Below are positions 44,360-52,504 of a stretch of DNA of 64,000 nt, one piece after another (positions within the stretch are counted from its first letter, which is position 1; the number at the start of each line of letters is the position of its first letter). The notes under the pieces are model-generated. The model did not search any database. It had not been told where the DNA came from and was given only the letters and a program-made list of their open reading frames with translations. Both the position numbers and the translations under genes were made by a program. The DNA is from an uncultured Prevotellaceae bacterium (lineage in GTDB: Bacteria; Bacteroidota; Bacteroidia; Bacteroidales; Bacteroidaceae), in assembly GCA_946405805.1 (NCBI GenBank), contig CAMJIL010000003.1:1-64000 (forward strand). The letters are read 5' to 3'.

Positions 44360-46016
44360 CTTTGGCTATGACTCCTTCCGCTTTATACAAGAAGACATCA
44401 TCAACAGTATCGGAAGCGGTCATGACACCATAGGGCTGATGCCCACAGGAGGTGGAAAAAGTATCACCTTCCAGGTACCAGCACTCGCTATGGACGGAAC
44501 GTGTATCGTCATTTCTCCACTGATAGCGCTTATGCAAGATCAGGTGGAGCATCTTAAGAAACGTGGCATCAAGGCCGAGGCAATATATACTGGCAAAAGC
44601 CGTGATGAGATTCAAAGAATATTGGACAATGCAGTCTTCGGAGCTATAAAATTTCTGTATGTCTCTCCTGAACGACTTGCGTCATCGCTCTTTCTGGCAA
44701 AGCTGCGCAATATAAAAGTTTCATTCATTGTCGTTGACGAGGCACACTGCATATCCCAATGGGGACACGAATTCCGTCCTGCTTATCTGCACATCAAGGA
44801 CATCCGTCAAGAACTTCCCGACTGCCCCGTCCTCGCACTTACTGCCACAGCTACAACAGAAGTAATCGAAGACATCAAGAGTGAGCTCAGCAGACCTGGG
44901 AAGGAAGCCGACGAAGAAACGTTCAACATCTTCAGCATGTCCTTCCGGCGTCCCAATCTGCGTTATGTCGTAAGGCATACCAATGACAAAATCGGACAGA
45001 TACTGAAGATTCTCGAGTCTGTAGAAGGTTCTGCCATCATATACACCCGCAGTCGGGAAAAGACGAAAGAGCTATCCAAAGAACTAGAAGCATTGGGCAT
45101 TAAGTCAACGTACTATCATGCCGGCCTTGACTTCAGTGTGAAGCAGAAGCATCAACAACTGTGGCAGGACAACACCATCCGCGTGATGGTAGCCACGAAT
45201 GCCTTCGGAATGGGTATCGACAAACCCGATGTCAGAATCGTGATTCATGCCGATGTGCCCGACTCTCTTGAGGCTTACTATCAGGAAGCAGGGCGTGCAG
45301 GCCGCGACGGGATGTTGTCTTATGCTGTATTGCTATACGATAAACGCGACAAAACACAGTTGGTGACCCACCTCAATGAGCAGTATCCTGAAAAGGATTA
45401 TATACGGAATGTGTACGACAAGCTGGCTTACTTCTTTCAGTTGGCAGTAGAAGATGGCATGGGAGCCACTTACATCTTTGATGAGGAGCAGTTCTGCGTA
45501 AATTACCATTTATGGCCTGCCACCCTTCACGGAGCGCTCCACATACTGCAGAATGCCGGCTACATAGAATACGACGGAGCACACAACGAAAGAGCCCGCG
45601 TCATAATGAACATCTCACGCCATGAGCTCAATGATATCCAAGGGCTTTCAAAAACTGAAGAAGAAGTACTGACACGCCTGCTGAGGTATTATGGCACACT
45701 CTTTTCCGACTTTACATTCATTGACGAAATGGCAATAGGCAGACGTCTGGGAATGGACGACTCACAGTTGCATGTGGCCCTGAAGAGTCTGGCACAGAGA
45801 AAGATTATACGTTACGCTCCAGCGAGAACGATACCGATAATATACTATCCACAACAGAGATACCTCTCAGAAGACCTTCGATTTCCCAAGAGCATCTATG
45901 AAGACCTGAAGGAGAAAGCCGAAAAGCGTATCGGCAGCGTGCTGGATTATATAGAAACAGAGAAAAATAACGAAGAAGTCTTACTAAGATACTTCGGTGA
46001 GAAATATAAAGAATAG
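44331..46016 (+). CDS. recQ: ATP-dependent DNA helicase RecQ, shortened C-terminus
   Basis: The 561-residue protein has all RecQ helicase motifs: FRFIQEDII (motif 0), PTGGGKS (I), VDEAHCISQWGHEFRP (II and aromatic loop), ATATT (III), TRSREKTKEL (IV) and YYQEAGRAGRDG (VI). A winged-helix part follows (about 380-480). The end is odd: it stops at LLRYFGEKYKE, where family members continue into the CGxCDxC zinc site. The preceding Cys position is Asn. No Cys codons occur in the bases just after the stop, so this is not a simple frameshift. No HRDC domain is present. Confidence 0.92.
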   Translation: MTYTSILKDNFGYDSFRFIQEDIINSIGSGHDTIGLMPTGGGKSITFQVPALAMDGTCIVISPLIALMQDQVEHLKKRGIKAEAIYTGKSRDEIQRILDNAVFGAIKFLYVSPERLASSLFLAKLRNIKVSFIVVDEAHCISQWGHEFRPAYLHIKDIRQELPDCPVLALTATATTEVIEDIKSELSRPGKEADEETFNIFSMSFRRPNLRYVVRHTNDKIGQILKILESVEGSAIIYTRSREKTKELSKELEALGIKSTYYHAGLDFSVKQKHQQLWQDNTIRVMVATNAFGMGIDKPDVRIVIHADVPDSLEAYYQEAGRAGRDGMLSYAVLLYDKRDKTQLVTHLNEQYPEKDYIRNVYDKLAYFFQLAVEDGMGATYIFDEEQFCVNYHLWPATLHGALHILQNAGYIEYDGAHNERARVIMNISRHELNDIQGLSKTEEEVLTRLLRYYGTLFSDFTFIDEMAIGRRLGMDDSQLHVALKSLAQRKIIRYAPARTIPIIYYPQQRYLSEDLRFPKSIYEDLKEKAEKRIGSVLDYIETEKNNEEVLLRYFGEKYKE

Positions 46017-46018
46017 AT

Positions 46019-46699
46019 ATGGCACCTTTTGCTTTTCCTTTGCAATTCAACTTCCTTGATATTATCATCAAGGGTATGATAATAGGCATCGTATGTTCCG
46101 CCCCTATGGGTCCTGTCGGCATACTGTGTGTGCAGCGCACCCTAAACAAGGGTCGTTGGTTCGGCTTTGTAACAGGCCTGGGAGCTACTCTCAGCGACAT
46201 TATCTATGCCCTATTGACAGGTTTCGGCATGAGCTTCGCAATGGAATTGATAGACAATCCACAAAACAAATTTTTCCTGCAGATATTTGGTTCTGTGCTG
46301 CTCTTTATCTTCGGCTTATACTGTTTCAAGAGCGACCCTCGCAAAAAGGTCCATCAGGGCAAGGGTATCAAAGGTTCGCTGACACATAACTTCGTGACAG
46401 CCTTTATCGTCACATTCTCCAACCCACTTATCATCTTCCTTTTTCTCGCCACATTCGCACAGTTTGCGTTTGTCGTTCCCGACCATCCTCTTGAGATGTC
46501 TCTGGGATATCTCTCTATTGCCGGAGGAGCCCTGCTGTGGTGGTATGGCCTTACATGGATGATTGATAAGGTGCGCGAATTTTTCTCTCTCGACGCAATA
46601 AAGATTATTAACAGGATAATAGGTACCATCGTTATGGTATTCTCGTTTGCCGTTTTCATGGGTACCGCATTCAACTTATTCTCTATTTTTACACTATGA
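46019..46699 (+). CDS. LysE-family transporter
   Basis: The 226-residue inner-membrane protein has six predicted helices and the LysE/RhtB start GIVCSAPMGPVGILCVQRTL (residues 22-41), then GLGATLSDIIYALLTGFG. The TFSNPLIIFLFLATFA segment near residue 138 is also typical. It probably exports amino acids or similar solutes. The start lies 2 nt after recQ and the stop overlaps the next gene by 4 nt. Confidence 0.88.
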   Translation: MAPFAFPLQFNFLDIIIKGMIIGIVCSAPMGPVGILCVQRTLNKGRWFGFVTGLGATLSDIIYALLTGFGMSFAMELIDNPQNKFFLQIFGSVLLFIFGLYCFKSDPRKKVHQGKGIKGSLTHNFVTAFIVTFSNPLIIFLFLATFAQFAFVVPDHPLEMSLGYLSIAGGALLWWYGLTWMIDKVREFFSLDAIKIINRIIGTIVMVFSFAVFMGTAFNLFSIFTL

Positions 46700-47244
46700 C
46701 AATTTCCCAACAATTGCGAAAAGATAACATCGTAGGCTACCTGCTGTATATGTGGCAGGTGGAAGACACTATCCGTGCCTACCAATGCGACCTTTCTGCC
46801 ATCAAGCGCGACTATATCTCCCGCTTCGACCTCACCGACGAGCAGCGTGAGGAAACCATCGACTGGTATGGCAATCTCATTCGCATGATACGCGAAGAGG
46901 GCCTTACACAAGGCGGTCACATACAGATAAACAAGATTATCGTGCAGCAGCTTGACGAGTTGCATGCCCAACTGCTCCAATCGCCAAAATTCCCCTTCTA
47001 CAGCAGCGAATACTATAAGGTGCTGCCATTCATCGTAGAGTTGCGCAACAGGGGCAGCAAGGACTTTTCTGAGGTTGAGACATGCCTCAATGCCGTATAT
47101 GGCGTAACGCTTCTGCGCTTGCAGAATAAAGAAATCAGTGCATCTACAAGCAATGCCGTGAAAGAAATCTCCACATTCCTCGGAATGCTTTCCGACTACT
47201 ATAAAAAGGATAAGGAAGAAGGACTTAAGTTTGAGGATGACTAA
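46696..47244 (+). CDS. DUF4924-family protein
   Basis: The 182-residue soluble helical protein begins TISQQLRKDNIVGYLLYMWQVED and resembles the DUF4924 family, known mainly from Bacteroidetes and without assigned function. Assignment is from memory of the family start. No catalytic motif is visible. It overlaps the LysE gene by 4 nt, so both are made together. Its stop codon opens a heptamer array that runs to prfC. Confidence 0.7.
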   Translation: MTISQQLRKDNIVGYLLYMWQVEDTIRAYQCDLSAIKRDYISRFDLTDEQREETIDWYGNLIRMIREEGLTQGGHIQINKIIVQQLDELHAQLLQSPKFPFYSSEYYKVLPFIVELRNRGSKDFSEVETCLNAVYGVTLLRLQNKEISASTSNAVKEISTFLGMLSDYYKKDKEEGLKFEDD

Positions 47245-47306
47245 AAGGTCAAAAGTCAAAAGTTCAATTTTCAATTCTCAATTCTCAATTTTCAATTAAA
47301 TAAATG
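47244..47306 (+). repeat. Heptamer array from DUF4924 stop to prfC start
   Basis: Nine units in perfect 7-bp register: AAAGGTC, AAAAGTC, AAAAGTT, CAATTTT, CAATTCT, CAATTCT, CAATTTT, CAATTAA, ATAAATG. The first base is the last base of a stop codon and the last three are the prfC ATG. Two unit families are joined without loss of phase. Confidence 0.9.
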
Positions 47307-48896
47307 AATAAAGAAATAGAACGCCGCCGCACTTTTGCGATTATCTCCCACCCTGATGCCGGTAAGACAACGCTTACTGAGAAGTTTCTGCTCTTCGGTG
47401 GACAGATACAGGTTGCAGGTGCCGTAAAAAGCAACAAGATACGTAAGACAGCCACCTCCGATTGGATGGATATCGAGAAACAACGTGGTATCTCTGTGTC
47501 CACCTCTGTTATGGAATTTGACTATACTCCCCCTGCTGACAAGACAGGCGAGGTGTATAAGGTAAACATCCTCGACACCCCTGGTCACCAGGACTTTGCC
47601 GAAGATACCTACCGCACCCTCACTGCCGTTGACTCTGCCATCATCGTGGTTGATTCTGCAAAGGGTGTAGAGGCCCAGACGCGAAAACTGATGGAGGTGT
47701 GCCGCATGCGAAACACTCCCGTTATCATCTTCATCAACAAGATGGACCGAGAAGGTCGTGATGCTTTCGACCTACTCGACGAACTGGAGGAAGAACTGCA
47801 GATAAGGGTGCGTCCGCTCTCTTGGCCTATCAACCAGGGTGTAAAGTTCAAGGGTGTCTATAACATTTATGAAGACCAGCTCAACCTCTTCACACCCGAC
47901 AAACAACGCGTTACGGAGAAGGTAAGTGTGGATATCAGCTCTCCCGATCTCGATGCTCAGGTGGGAGAAGATGATGCTGCACAACTGCGTGACGACCTCG
48001 AGATGATTGAGGGCATCTACGATCCCTTCAATGTTGACAGCTATCGCGAAGGCACCTTGGCACCGGTCTTCTTTGGTTCTGCGCTGAACAACTTCGGCGT
48101 ACAGGAACTGCTCGACTGCTTCGTCGAGATAGCCCCTTCTCCACGTCCGACGAAGGCGGAAGAAAGAATGGTAAATCCAGAAGAGCCGAAGTTTACCGGT
48201 TTCATCTTTAAGATTACTGCCAACATCGACCCCAACCACCGCTCTTGTATTGCCTTCTGTAAGGTATGCTCCGGCAAGTTCGTACGCAATCAACCGTACC
48301 TCCATGTGGGGCAGAACAAGACGTTGCGTTTCTCCTCTCCTACCCAGTTCATGGCCCAGCGCAAGGAGACCATCGACGAGGCATGGGCAGGCGATATCGT
48401 GGGATTGCCCGACAATGGCATCTTCAAAATCGGTGATACCCTGACCGAGGGGGAGCAGCTGCACTTCCGCGGACTGCCTTCCTTCTCTCCGGAGATGTTC
48501 AAATACATCGAGAACGATGACCCGATGAAGGCGAAGCAGTTCCAAAAGGGTCTCGAGCAACTCATGAACGAAGGTGTTGCCCAGCTGTTTGTCAATCAGT
48601 TCAACGGCCGTCGCATCGTCGGTACTGTGGGACAGCTGCAGTTTGAGGTGATACAGTATCGTCTTGAGAACGAATACAATGCCAAGTGTCGTTGGGAACC
48701 GGTTCATCTGCATAAGGCCTGCTGGATAGAGAGCGACAATGCGGCAGAACTGGAGAATTTCAAGAAGCGTAAGTATCAGTATATGGCGAAGGACAAAGAC
48801 GACAGAGATGTCTTCCTTGCCGACTCCAGCTACGTCCTCTCTATGGCGCAGCAAGACTTCGAGAACATCAAGTTCCACTTCACCAGCGAGTTTTGA
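47304..48896 (+). CDS. prfC: Peptide chain release factor 3
   Basis: The 530-residue translational GTPase recycles RF1 and RF2. Motifs are [14 protein letters not shown] (G1, residues 14-27), [14 protein letters not shown] (switch I), [14 protein letters not shown] (G3) and NKMDREGRD (G4); the EF-G-like domains follow. Length is typical. Its stop codon is part of the next heptamer array. Confidence 0.96.
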   Translation: MNKEIERRRTFAIISHPDAGKTTLTEKFLLFGGQIQVAGAVKSNKIRKTATSDWMDIEKQRGISVSTSVMEFDYTPPADKTGEVYKVNILDTPGHQDFAEDTYRTLTAVDSAIIVVDSAKGVEAQTRKLMEVCRMRNTPVIIFINKMDREGRDAFDLLDELEEELQIRVRPLSWPINQGVKFKGVYNIYEDQLNLFTPDKQRVTEKVSVDISSPDLDAQVGEDDAAQLRDDLEMIEGIYDPFNVDSYREGTLAPVFFGSALNNFGVQELLDCFVEIAPSPRPTKAEERMVNPEEPKFTGFIFKITANIDPNHRSCIAFCKVCSGKFVRNQPYLHVGQNKTLRFSSPTQFMAQRKETIDEAWAGDIVGLPDNGIFKIGDTLTEGEQLHFRGLPSFSPEMFKYIENDDPMKAKQFQKGLEQLMNEGVAQLFVNQFNGRRIVGTVGQLQFEVIQYRLENEYNAKCRWEPVHLHKACWIESDNAAELENFKKRKYQYMAKDKDDRDVFLADSSYVLSMAQQDFENIKFHFTSEF

Positions 48897-48922
48897 ACAT
48901 TGAACATTGAGCATTGAACATT
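48895..48922 (+). repeat. Heptamer array (GAACATT) from prfC stop to TTG start
   Basis: Four units, GAACATT, GAACATT, GAGCATT, GAACATT. The TGA stop of prfC overlaps the first unit and the TTG start of the HPPK/TPR gene begins in the last. Confidence 0.85.
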
Positions 48923-49904
48923 GACCAAGCGTTTTATCATATCCATCGGCTGCAACGTTAATCGCGAAGAACAGATGTCACGCGTTCAGGAGGTTTTGAC
49001 GAAAACCTTCCCCGGCATCACCTTCTCCAAGATTATCACAAGCCCTGACGACACGAATGAAGGTGCGCCCTACTCCAACTGCATCGCAAGGGGCAATACC
49101 GACCTCTCCGAAGCGGAGCTCTGCTACACCCTCAAAGACATTGAGCGGCAATTGGGCAGAACAGATTCGAAGCCCGTCATGATGGACATTGACATCCTGC
49201 AGTATGGTGAAGCCAAGCGTCATCTTGCTGACTGGGAGCGTCCCTATATCAAGGCCTTGCTGAGCTTTCTGTTGAGCCTCCTTGTCATTATTGTTGCCGC
49301 CGCTCCTGCAAGAAAGACATCGCCACAGGAGCTGCTCACCAAGGCGACGGAATATTTTCAGGGCGGGAAATACCACGAGGCCATCATCAATTTCGAGAAG
49401 CTACAGCAAGACTACACCCTCACCCCACGCTATTTGGCATATCTCGGCTTTGCATATTATAAAGAAGGAGACTACGAGGAAGCCGCCAAGACGCTCTATC
49501 CTCTGCTTCGCGACACGACAAGCCAATCCACCCTCACCGCCCTCTCGCCAAAGGAACAAGCCATTTATCTCTACGCCTGTGGCGAGAGTTTGTTTCATAT
49601 CGGCAACTACACCTCTTCCCTCGACATCCACACGCGTATGCTGTCCCTCGTCTCCGGTTGCGACAAGGGCGATGTGCTCTTTCATATCGGCATGGCGTAC
49701 TATCTGCAGGGCAACTATGCCGATGCCATACCACCGTTGGAAGAAGCCCTCAGCCTTTACAATACCTACACAACAGCAGGCGACGACCTTCACAAAGCAC
49801 GCCTGAACCAAATCGACAAAATGTTACCAGGACTGAGGAAAGTGAGCCCCTCCCCGACCCTCCCGAGGGAGGAGGATAGTTCGGAGTTAGGAATTGATAA
49901 TTAA
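48921..49904 (+). CDS. HPPK-like / membrane / TPR fusion protein
   Basis: The 327-residue protein joins two unlike parts. Residues 1-115 resemble 6-hydroxymethyl-dihydropterin pyrophosphokinase (FolK): ISIGCN at the start, AELCYTLKDIERQLGR, and the metal-binding Asp pair in MMDIDILQYG. The Arg-rich loop of active FolK is not seen. At 112-130 comes a signal-like hydrophobic stretch (ALLSFLLSLLVIIVAAA), then TPR repeats (about 135-300). The start is a TTG inside a heptamer array; no in-frame ATG precedes the HPPK part. The last residues (SPSPTLPREED) are encoded by a GC-rich dispersed repeat. Two former genes may have been joined. Confidence 0.75.
   Translation: MTKRFIISIGCNVNREEQMSRVQEVLTKTFPGITFSKIITSPDDTNEGAPYSNCIARGNTDLSEAELCYTLKDIERQLGRTDSKPVMMDIDILQYGEAKRHLADWERPYIKALLSFLLSLLVIIVAAAPARKTSPQELLTKATEYFQGGKYHEAIINFEKLQQDYTLTPRYLAYLGFAYYKEGDYEEAAKTLYPLLRDTTSQSTLTALSPKEQAIYLYACGESLFHIGNYTSSLDIHTRMLSLVSGCDKGDVLFHIGMAYYLQGNYADAIPPLEEALSLYNTYTTAGDDLHKARLNQIDKMLPGLRKVSPSPTLPREEDSSELGIDN
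49848..49874 (+). repeat. GC-rich hairpin repeat inside the 3' end of a gene
   Basis: CCCCTCCCCGACCCTCCCGA followed by GGGAGG. It encodes the SPTLPREE tail of the HPPK/TPR protein. Same type of element as near 10041, 40536 and 51588. Confidence 0.65.
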
Positions 49905-49928
49905 CAATTGAAACCTGAAACTTGAAAC
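49894..49928 (+). repeat. Heptamer array (TTGATAA / TTGAAAC)
   Basis: Five units: TTGATAA, TTAACAA, TTGAAAC, CTGAAAC, TTGAAAC. It contains the TAA stop of the HPPK/TPR gene. Confidence 0.8.
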
Positions 49929-49980
49929 TCTCAATAAGATTTCTGACACAATAGCGAAACTGAAACCCGTATAATATTCG

Positions 49981-49988
49981 TATCTTTG
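49981..49988 (+). promoter_or_regulatory. -7 element of the GH43 gene
   Basis: TATCTTTG lies 32 nt before the ATG. No TTG sits at the right distance upstream, so the promoter is only half supported. Confidence 0.45.
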
Positions 49989-50020
49989 CAGCCGGAAAAC
50001 TAATTTTTAATGCAAAGAAT

Positions 50021-51586
50021 ATGAACAAAACAATCCTTTCACAACTTTTTCTGTGCTGTGCTGCCATCCTGCCACAGACGAATGCTGTTGCCGACAATGG
50101 CAACAATCGCGTTAACGAACTCGTTCAGGACTCGCTGACCCTTCAGGCTGCCGTCCGTGGAGAGAAGAACGTCAATCTGCCTCTCTTCCAGACAAAGTTT
50201 ACTGCCGATCCGGCACCTCTTGTTGTCGGCGACACCCTGTTCCTCTACACCTCACATGATGCTTCACCGGAAGATATTCCCGATTTGAACGAGAAGAACT
50301 CCGCCGGTTTCTTCATGTACGACTGGCTGCTGTGGTCCACCACCGATATGGTAAACTGGACAGAGCACGGTGCTGTAGCATCCCTGAAGGACATCTCTTG
50401 GCGCAGCCGCGACAATGGTGCTTGGGCCATCCAGACCGTCGAGCGCAACGGCAAATACTACCTCTATGCCCCACTCCACGGCCACGGCATCGCAGTCCTC
50501 GTTGCCGACACTCCTTACGGTCCTTTCAAAGATCCGCTCGGCAAGCCTCTTGTATGGCAGAGGGAGCATTGGGATGACATTGACCCATCCGTATTCACCG
50601 ACGACGACGGACAGGCTTATATGTATTGGGGCAATCCGCATGTATATTGCGTCAAGCTCAATGAGGATATGATTTCTACCAGTGGCGACATCTTTGTGCT
50701 CAATCCGCAGGATGGCGTGATGCGTCCCGTAAAGGAAGAGGGGGCAAAGATAAACCTGCGCATCCCTGGTTCGGAGAAAACTGCCTGGAAGGTGAAGAAC
50801 TATCAGGAAGGCCCTTGGTTCTATAAACGTAACGGGAAGTACTACCTCGGCTATGCAACGACCTGCTGCCCAGAGGCCCTCGGCTATGCCATGAGCGACA
50901 GCCCTATGGGACCGTGGGAATGGAAGAACTATATCATGAAGCCGACCAATCGTGACCGCGGCAACCATCCCGGCATCTGCGACTTCCAAGGCCACTCATA
51001 CGTCTTCGGTCAGGACTACGACCTCATGCACCTCAACACCTTCGTACACCACGAGCGCCGCAGCGTTTCCGGCAAGGAGATAACATACAATGCCGACGGC
51101 ACCATTCAGGAAATACCTTATTGGCTCGACCAAGAGCCTATGAAGCAGCTGAAATGGTTCAACCCCTATCAGCGTGTCGAAGCCGAGACAATGGCGTGGG
51201 GCAACGGCCTGAAGTCTGCAAAGATGGGCATCCCTAACACTGGCGTCATAAAAGACATGCCCCTTTCTACCGGCAAGCGCAATATGTATATCTTCGACAT
51301 CGACGAGGGCGAATTCATAAAGCTCTGCGGTGTAGATTTCGGAAATGGTGCAAAACGTTTCAGCATCCGCGCAGCCTCAACAGGTCAGTGTGACGTCACC
51401 ATCCGCATCGACAGCCAGAACGGTCCCGTTGTCGGCAAGGTGAAGATTACCAGCACCGGTTCTGTTGACAACTACAAAGAATTCAGCTGCAAGATAAAAG
51501 GCGCCAAAGGCGTCCAGCACCTCTTCTTCTGCTTCAGCAATCCACAGGGTGACACCCACCTCGACTGCTGGCAGTTTGAGAAATAA
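50021..51586 (+). CDS. Glycoside hydrolase family 43, secreted
   Basis: The 521-residue protein has a signal peptide (about 1-24). The five-blade propeller domain shows the three GH43 acids: Asp 63 in FTADPAP, Asp about 187 in DDIDPSVF and the general acid Glu about 263 in QEGPWFYKRNGKYYLGYA. A C-terminal beta domain (about 385-520) starting YQRVEAETMAW is like a CBM6 carbohydrate-binding module. Family members remove arabinose or xylose from plant arabinan and xylan, which would suit the arabinose operon 11 kb away (inference). It stands alone. Confidence 0.9.
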   Translation: MNKTILSQLFLCCAAILPQTNAVADNGNNRVNELVQDSLTLQAAVRGEKNVNLPLFQTKFTADPAPLVVGDTLFLYTSHDASPEDIPDLNEKNSAGFFMYDWLLWSTTDMVNWTEHGAVASLKDISWRSRDNGAWAIQTVERNGKYYLYAPLHGHGIAVLVADTPYGPFKDPLGKPLVWQREHWDDIDPSVFTDDDGQAYMYWGNPHVYCVKLNEDMISTSGDIFVLNPQDGVMRPVKEEGAKINLRIPGSEKTAWKVKNYQEGPWFYKRNGKYYLGYATTCCPEALGYAMSDSPMGPWEWKNYIMKPTNRDRGNHPGICDFQGHSYVFGQDYDLMHLNTFVHHERRSVSGKEITYNADGTIQEIPYWLDQEPMKQLKWFNPYQRVEAETMAWGNGLKSAKMGIPNTGVIKDMPLSTGKRNMYIFDIDEGEFIKLCGVDFGNGAKRFSIRAASTGQCDVTIRIDSQNGPVVGKVKITSTGSVDNYKEFSCKIKGAKGVQHLFFCFSNPQGDTHLDCWQFEK

Positions 51587-51587
51587 A

Positions 51588-51614
51588 GCCTCCCACCCCG
51601 GCCCTCCAAAGGGA
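51588..51614 (+). repeat. GC-rich repeat after the GH43 gene
   Basis: CCTCCCACCCCGGCCCTCC with a weak AAAGGG partner; a partial copy of the dispersed element seen near 10041, 40536 and 49848. Confidence 0.5.
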
Positions 51615-51675
51615 ACTTAGGTTTCAAACTACATCGGCTTGACATCACTGGTCGCTTTGGGTACATTCAGTTTTT

Positions 51676-51936
51676 TCAAATATTTTTGGAGGGCTCATAA
51701 CCCTTGGTTATTGCACAATAACCAAGGGTTATTTTTGCCTTGTCGTGCTCGCGGAAATTGCGGTTTATTGCCTCCACAATATTCGAAAACTGACCCTTAT
51801 TACACCCCGAATCGCCCACAAGATTGGCCATCATGCCACACAATTCCTTCCAAGTGTTGTCAGAATACTTAAATTTAGAAGCACTCACATGTGCGCCAAG
51901 TACAGGGAAAAACATCGGAAGAAGGGGTTTATGCAT
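51676..51936 (-). CDS. Small open frame of doubtful status
   Basis: An 86-residue frame beginning MHKPLLPMFFPVLGAHVS, with a mixed, protein-like composition in the middle (WKELCGMMANLVGDSGC). I do not recognise it. Its last 15 or so codons lie in the terminator hairpin of the GH43 gene, and no promoter is seen. It may be a leftover of an older gene in this decayed patch. Confidence 0.25.
   Translation of the reverse strand: MHKPLLPMFFPVLGAHVSASKFKYSDNTWKELCGMMANLVGDSGCNKGQFSNIVEAINRNFREHDKAKITLGYCAITKGYEPSKNI
51697..51737 (+). terminator. Strong terminator-like hairpin after the GH43 gene
   Basis: ATAACCCTTGGTTATTG and CAATAACCAAGGGTTAT form a perfect 17-bp stem with a 2-nt loop, followed by TTTTT on the plus strand. 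Confidence 0.75.
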
Positions 51937-52082
51937 GTCTTTTGAGGCTTTTTAGAGCCAAAAAATGATAGTATTTGTCCTATTCCAAGGGTAGGCATCT
52001 TAGGTGCCATTGAATTTGAAATGTCGTATTTCATTGATTTTCTGCTTTTTAGATGAATAATTATTGATTGGTCATTACAATT

Positions 52083-52214
52083 ACAGTTATTACAGTTTGT
52101 TTTTAAAGGGTATCCTCTTGCTTTATTATATATATATATAACTTATTAATTATTAATTAGTTATGTAATATATACAGAGGATAGCATACCCCATTTTTTT
52201 ATTGTAATAACTGT
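52083..52214. repeat. Long imperfect inverted repeat (about 130 nt)
   Basis: Outer arms ACAGTTATTACA and TGTAATAACTGT match exactly over 12 bp. Inner arms GGGTATCCTCT and AGAGGATAGCATACCC match with a 5-nt bulge. The centre is an AT-rich palindrome (ATAACT ... AGTTAT). On either side are ATTACAG-like repeats. No coding frame crosses it. Confidence 0.75.
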
Positions 52215-52236
52215 AATCTGTAATTGACTCAACCTA

Positions 52237-52428
52237 TTAAGCCATTAAGCTATTAACCACCTTCTTTGCTATCTCCGAGGCCTGTCTTACCAGTTCCTCA
52301 GGCAGTTCCTCCAAACGATCTTCGCTAAGAGAGAACACGAAGTAGTATCTGCCGTTCCTGCCCCTTGACAGCGTGCAGTTGTCATCGCGGAACAGAGGTG
52401 TATTCCTAGTGTATTTAGGCTTCTGGGC
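52237..52428 (-). pseudogene. C-terminal remnant of an unidentified gene
   Basis: An open frame without a start codon ends in 60 residues of clear protein character: YTRNTPLFRDDN, then RGRNGRYYFVFSLSEDRLE, then LVRQASEIAKKVVNSLMA and a stop. Upstream it runs into the terminator of the C10/BspA gene with no ATG, GTG or TTG. I take it as the preserved end of a lost gene; the family is unknown to me. Confidence 0.4.
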
Positions 52429-52464
52429 GAAAAAAGCCCACGCAGAAAAAATTCTACGTGAGCG
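52429..52464 (-). terminator. Terminator after the C10/BspA gene
   Basis: On the minus strand GCTCACGTAGAA pairs with TTCTGCGTGGGC (two G-U pairs) and is followed by six T. Confidence 0.8.
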
Positions 52465-52504
52465 ATTTCTTAATCTCTTAATATTTTAATCTTTTAATTT
52501 TTCA

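Noticed and set aside
46354..47274. A 306-residue minus-strand frame opposite the LysE and DUF4924 genes
   Set aside because: Spans two real genes and their 4-nt overlap; no signal of its own.
47772..48914. A 380-residue minus-strand frame opposite prfC
   Set aside because: prfC is certain from its GTPase motifs; the mirror frame is a result of codon use in that gene.
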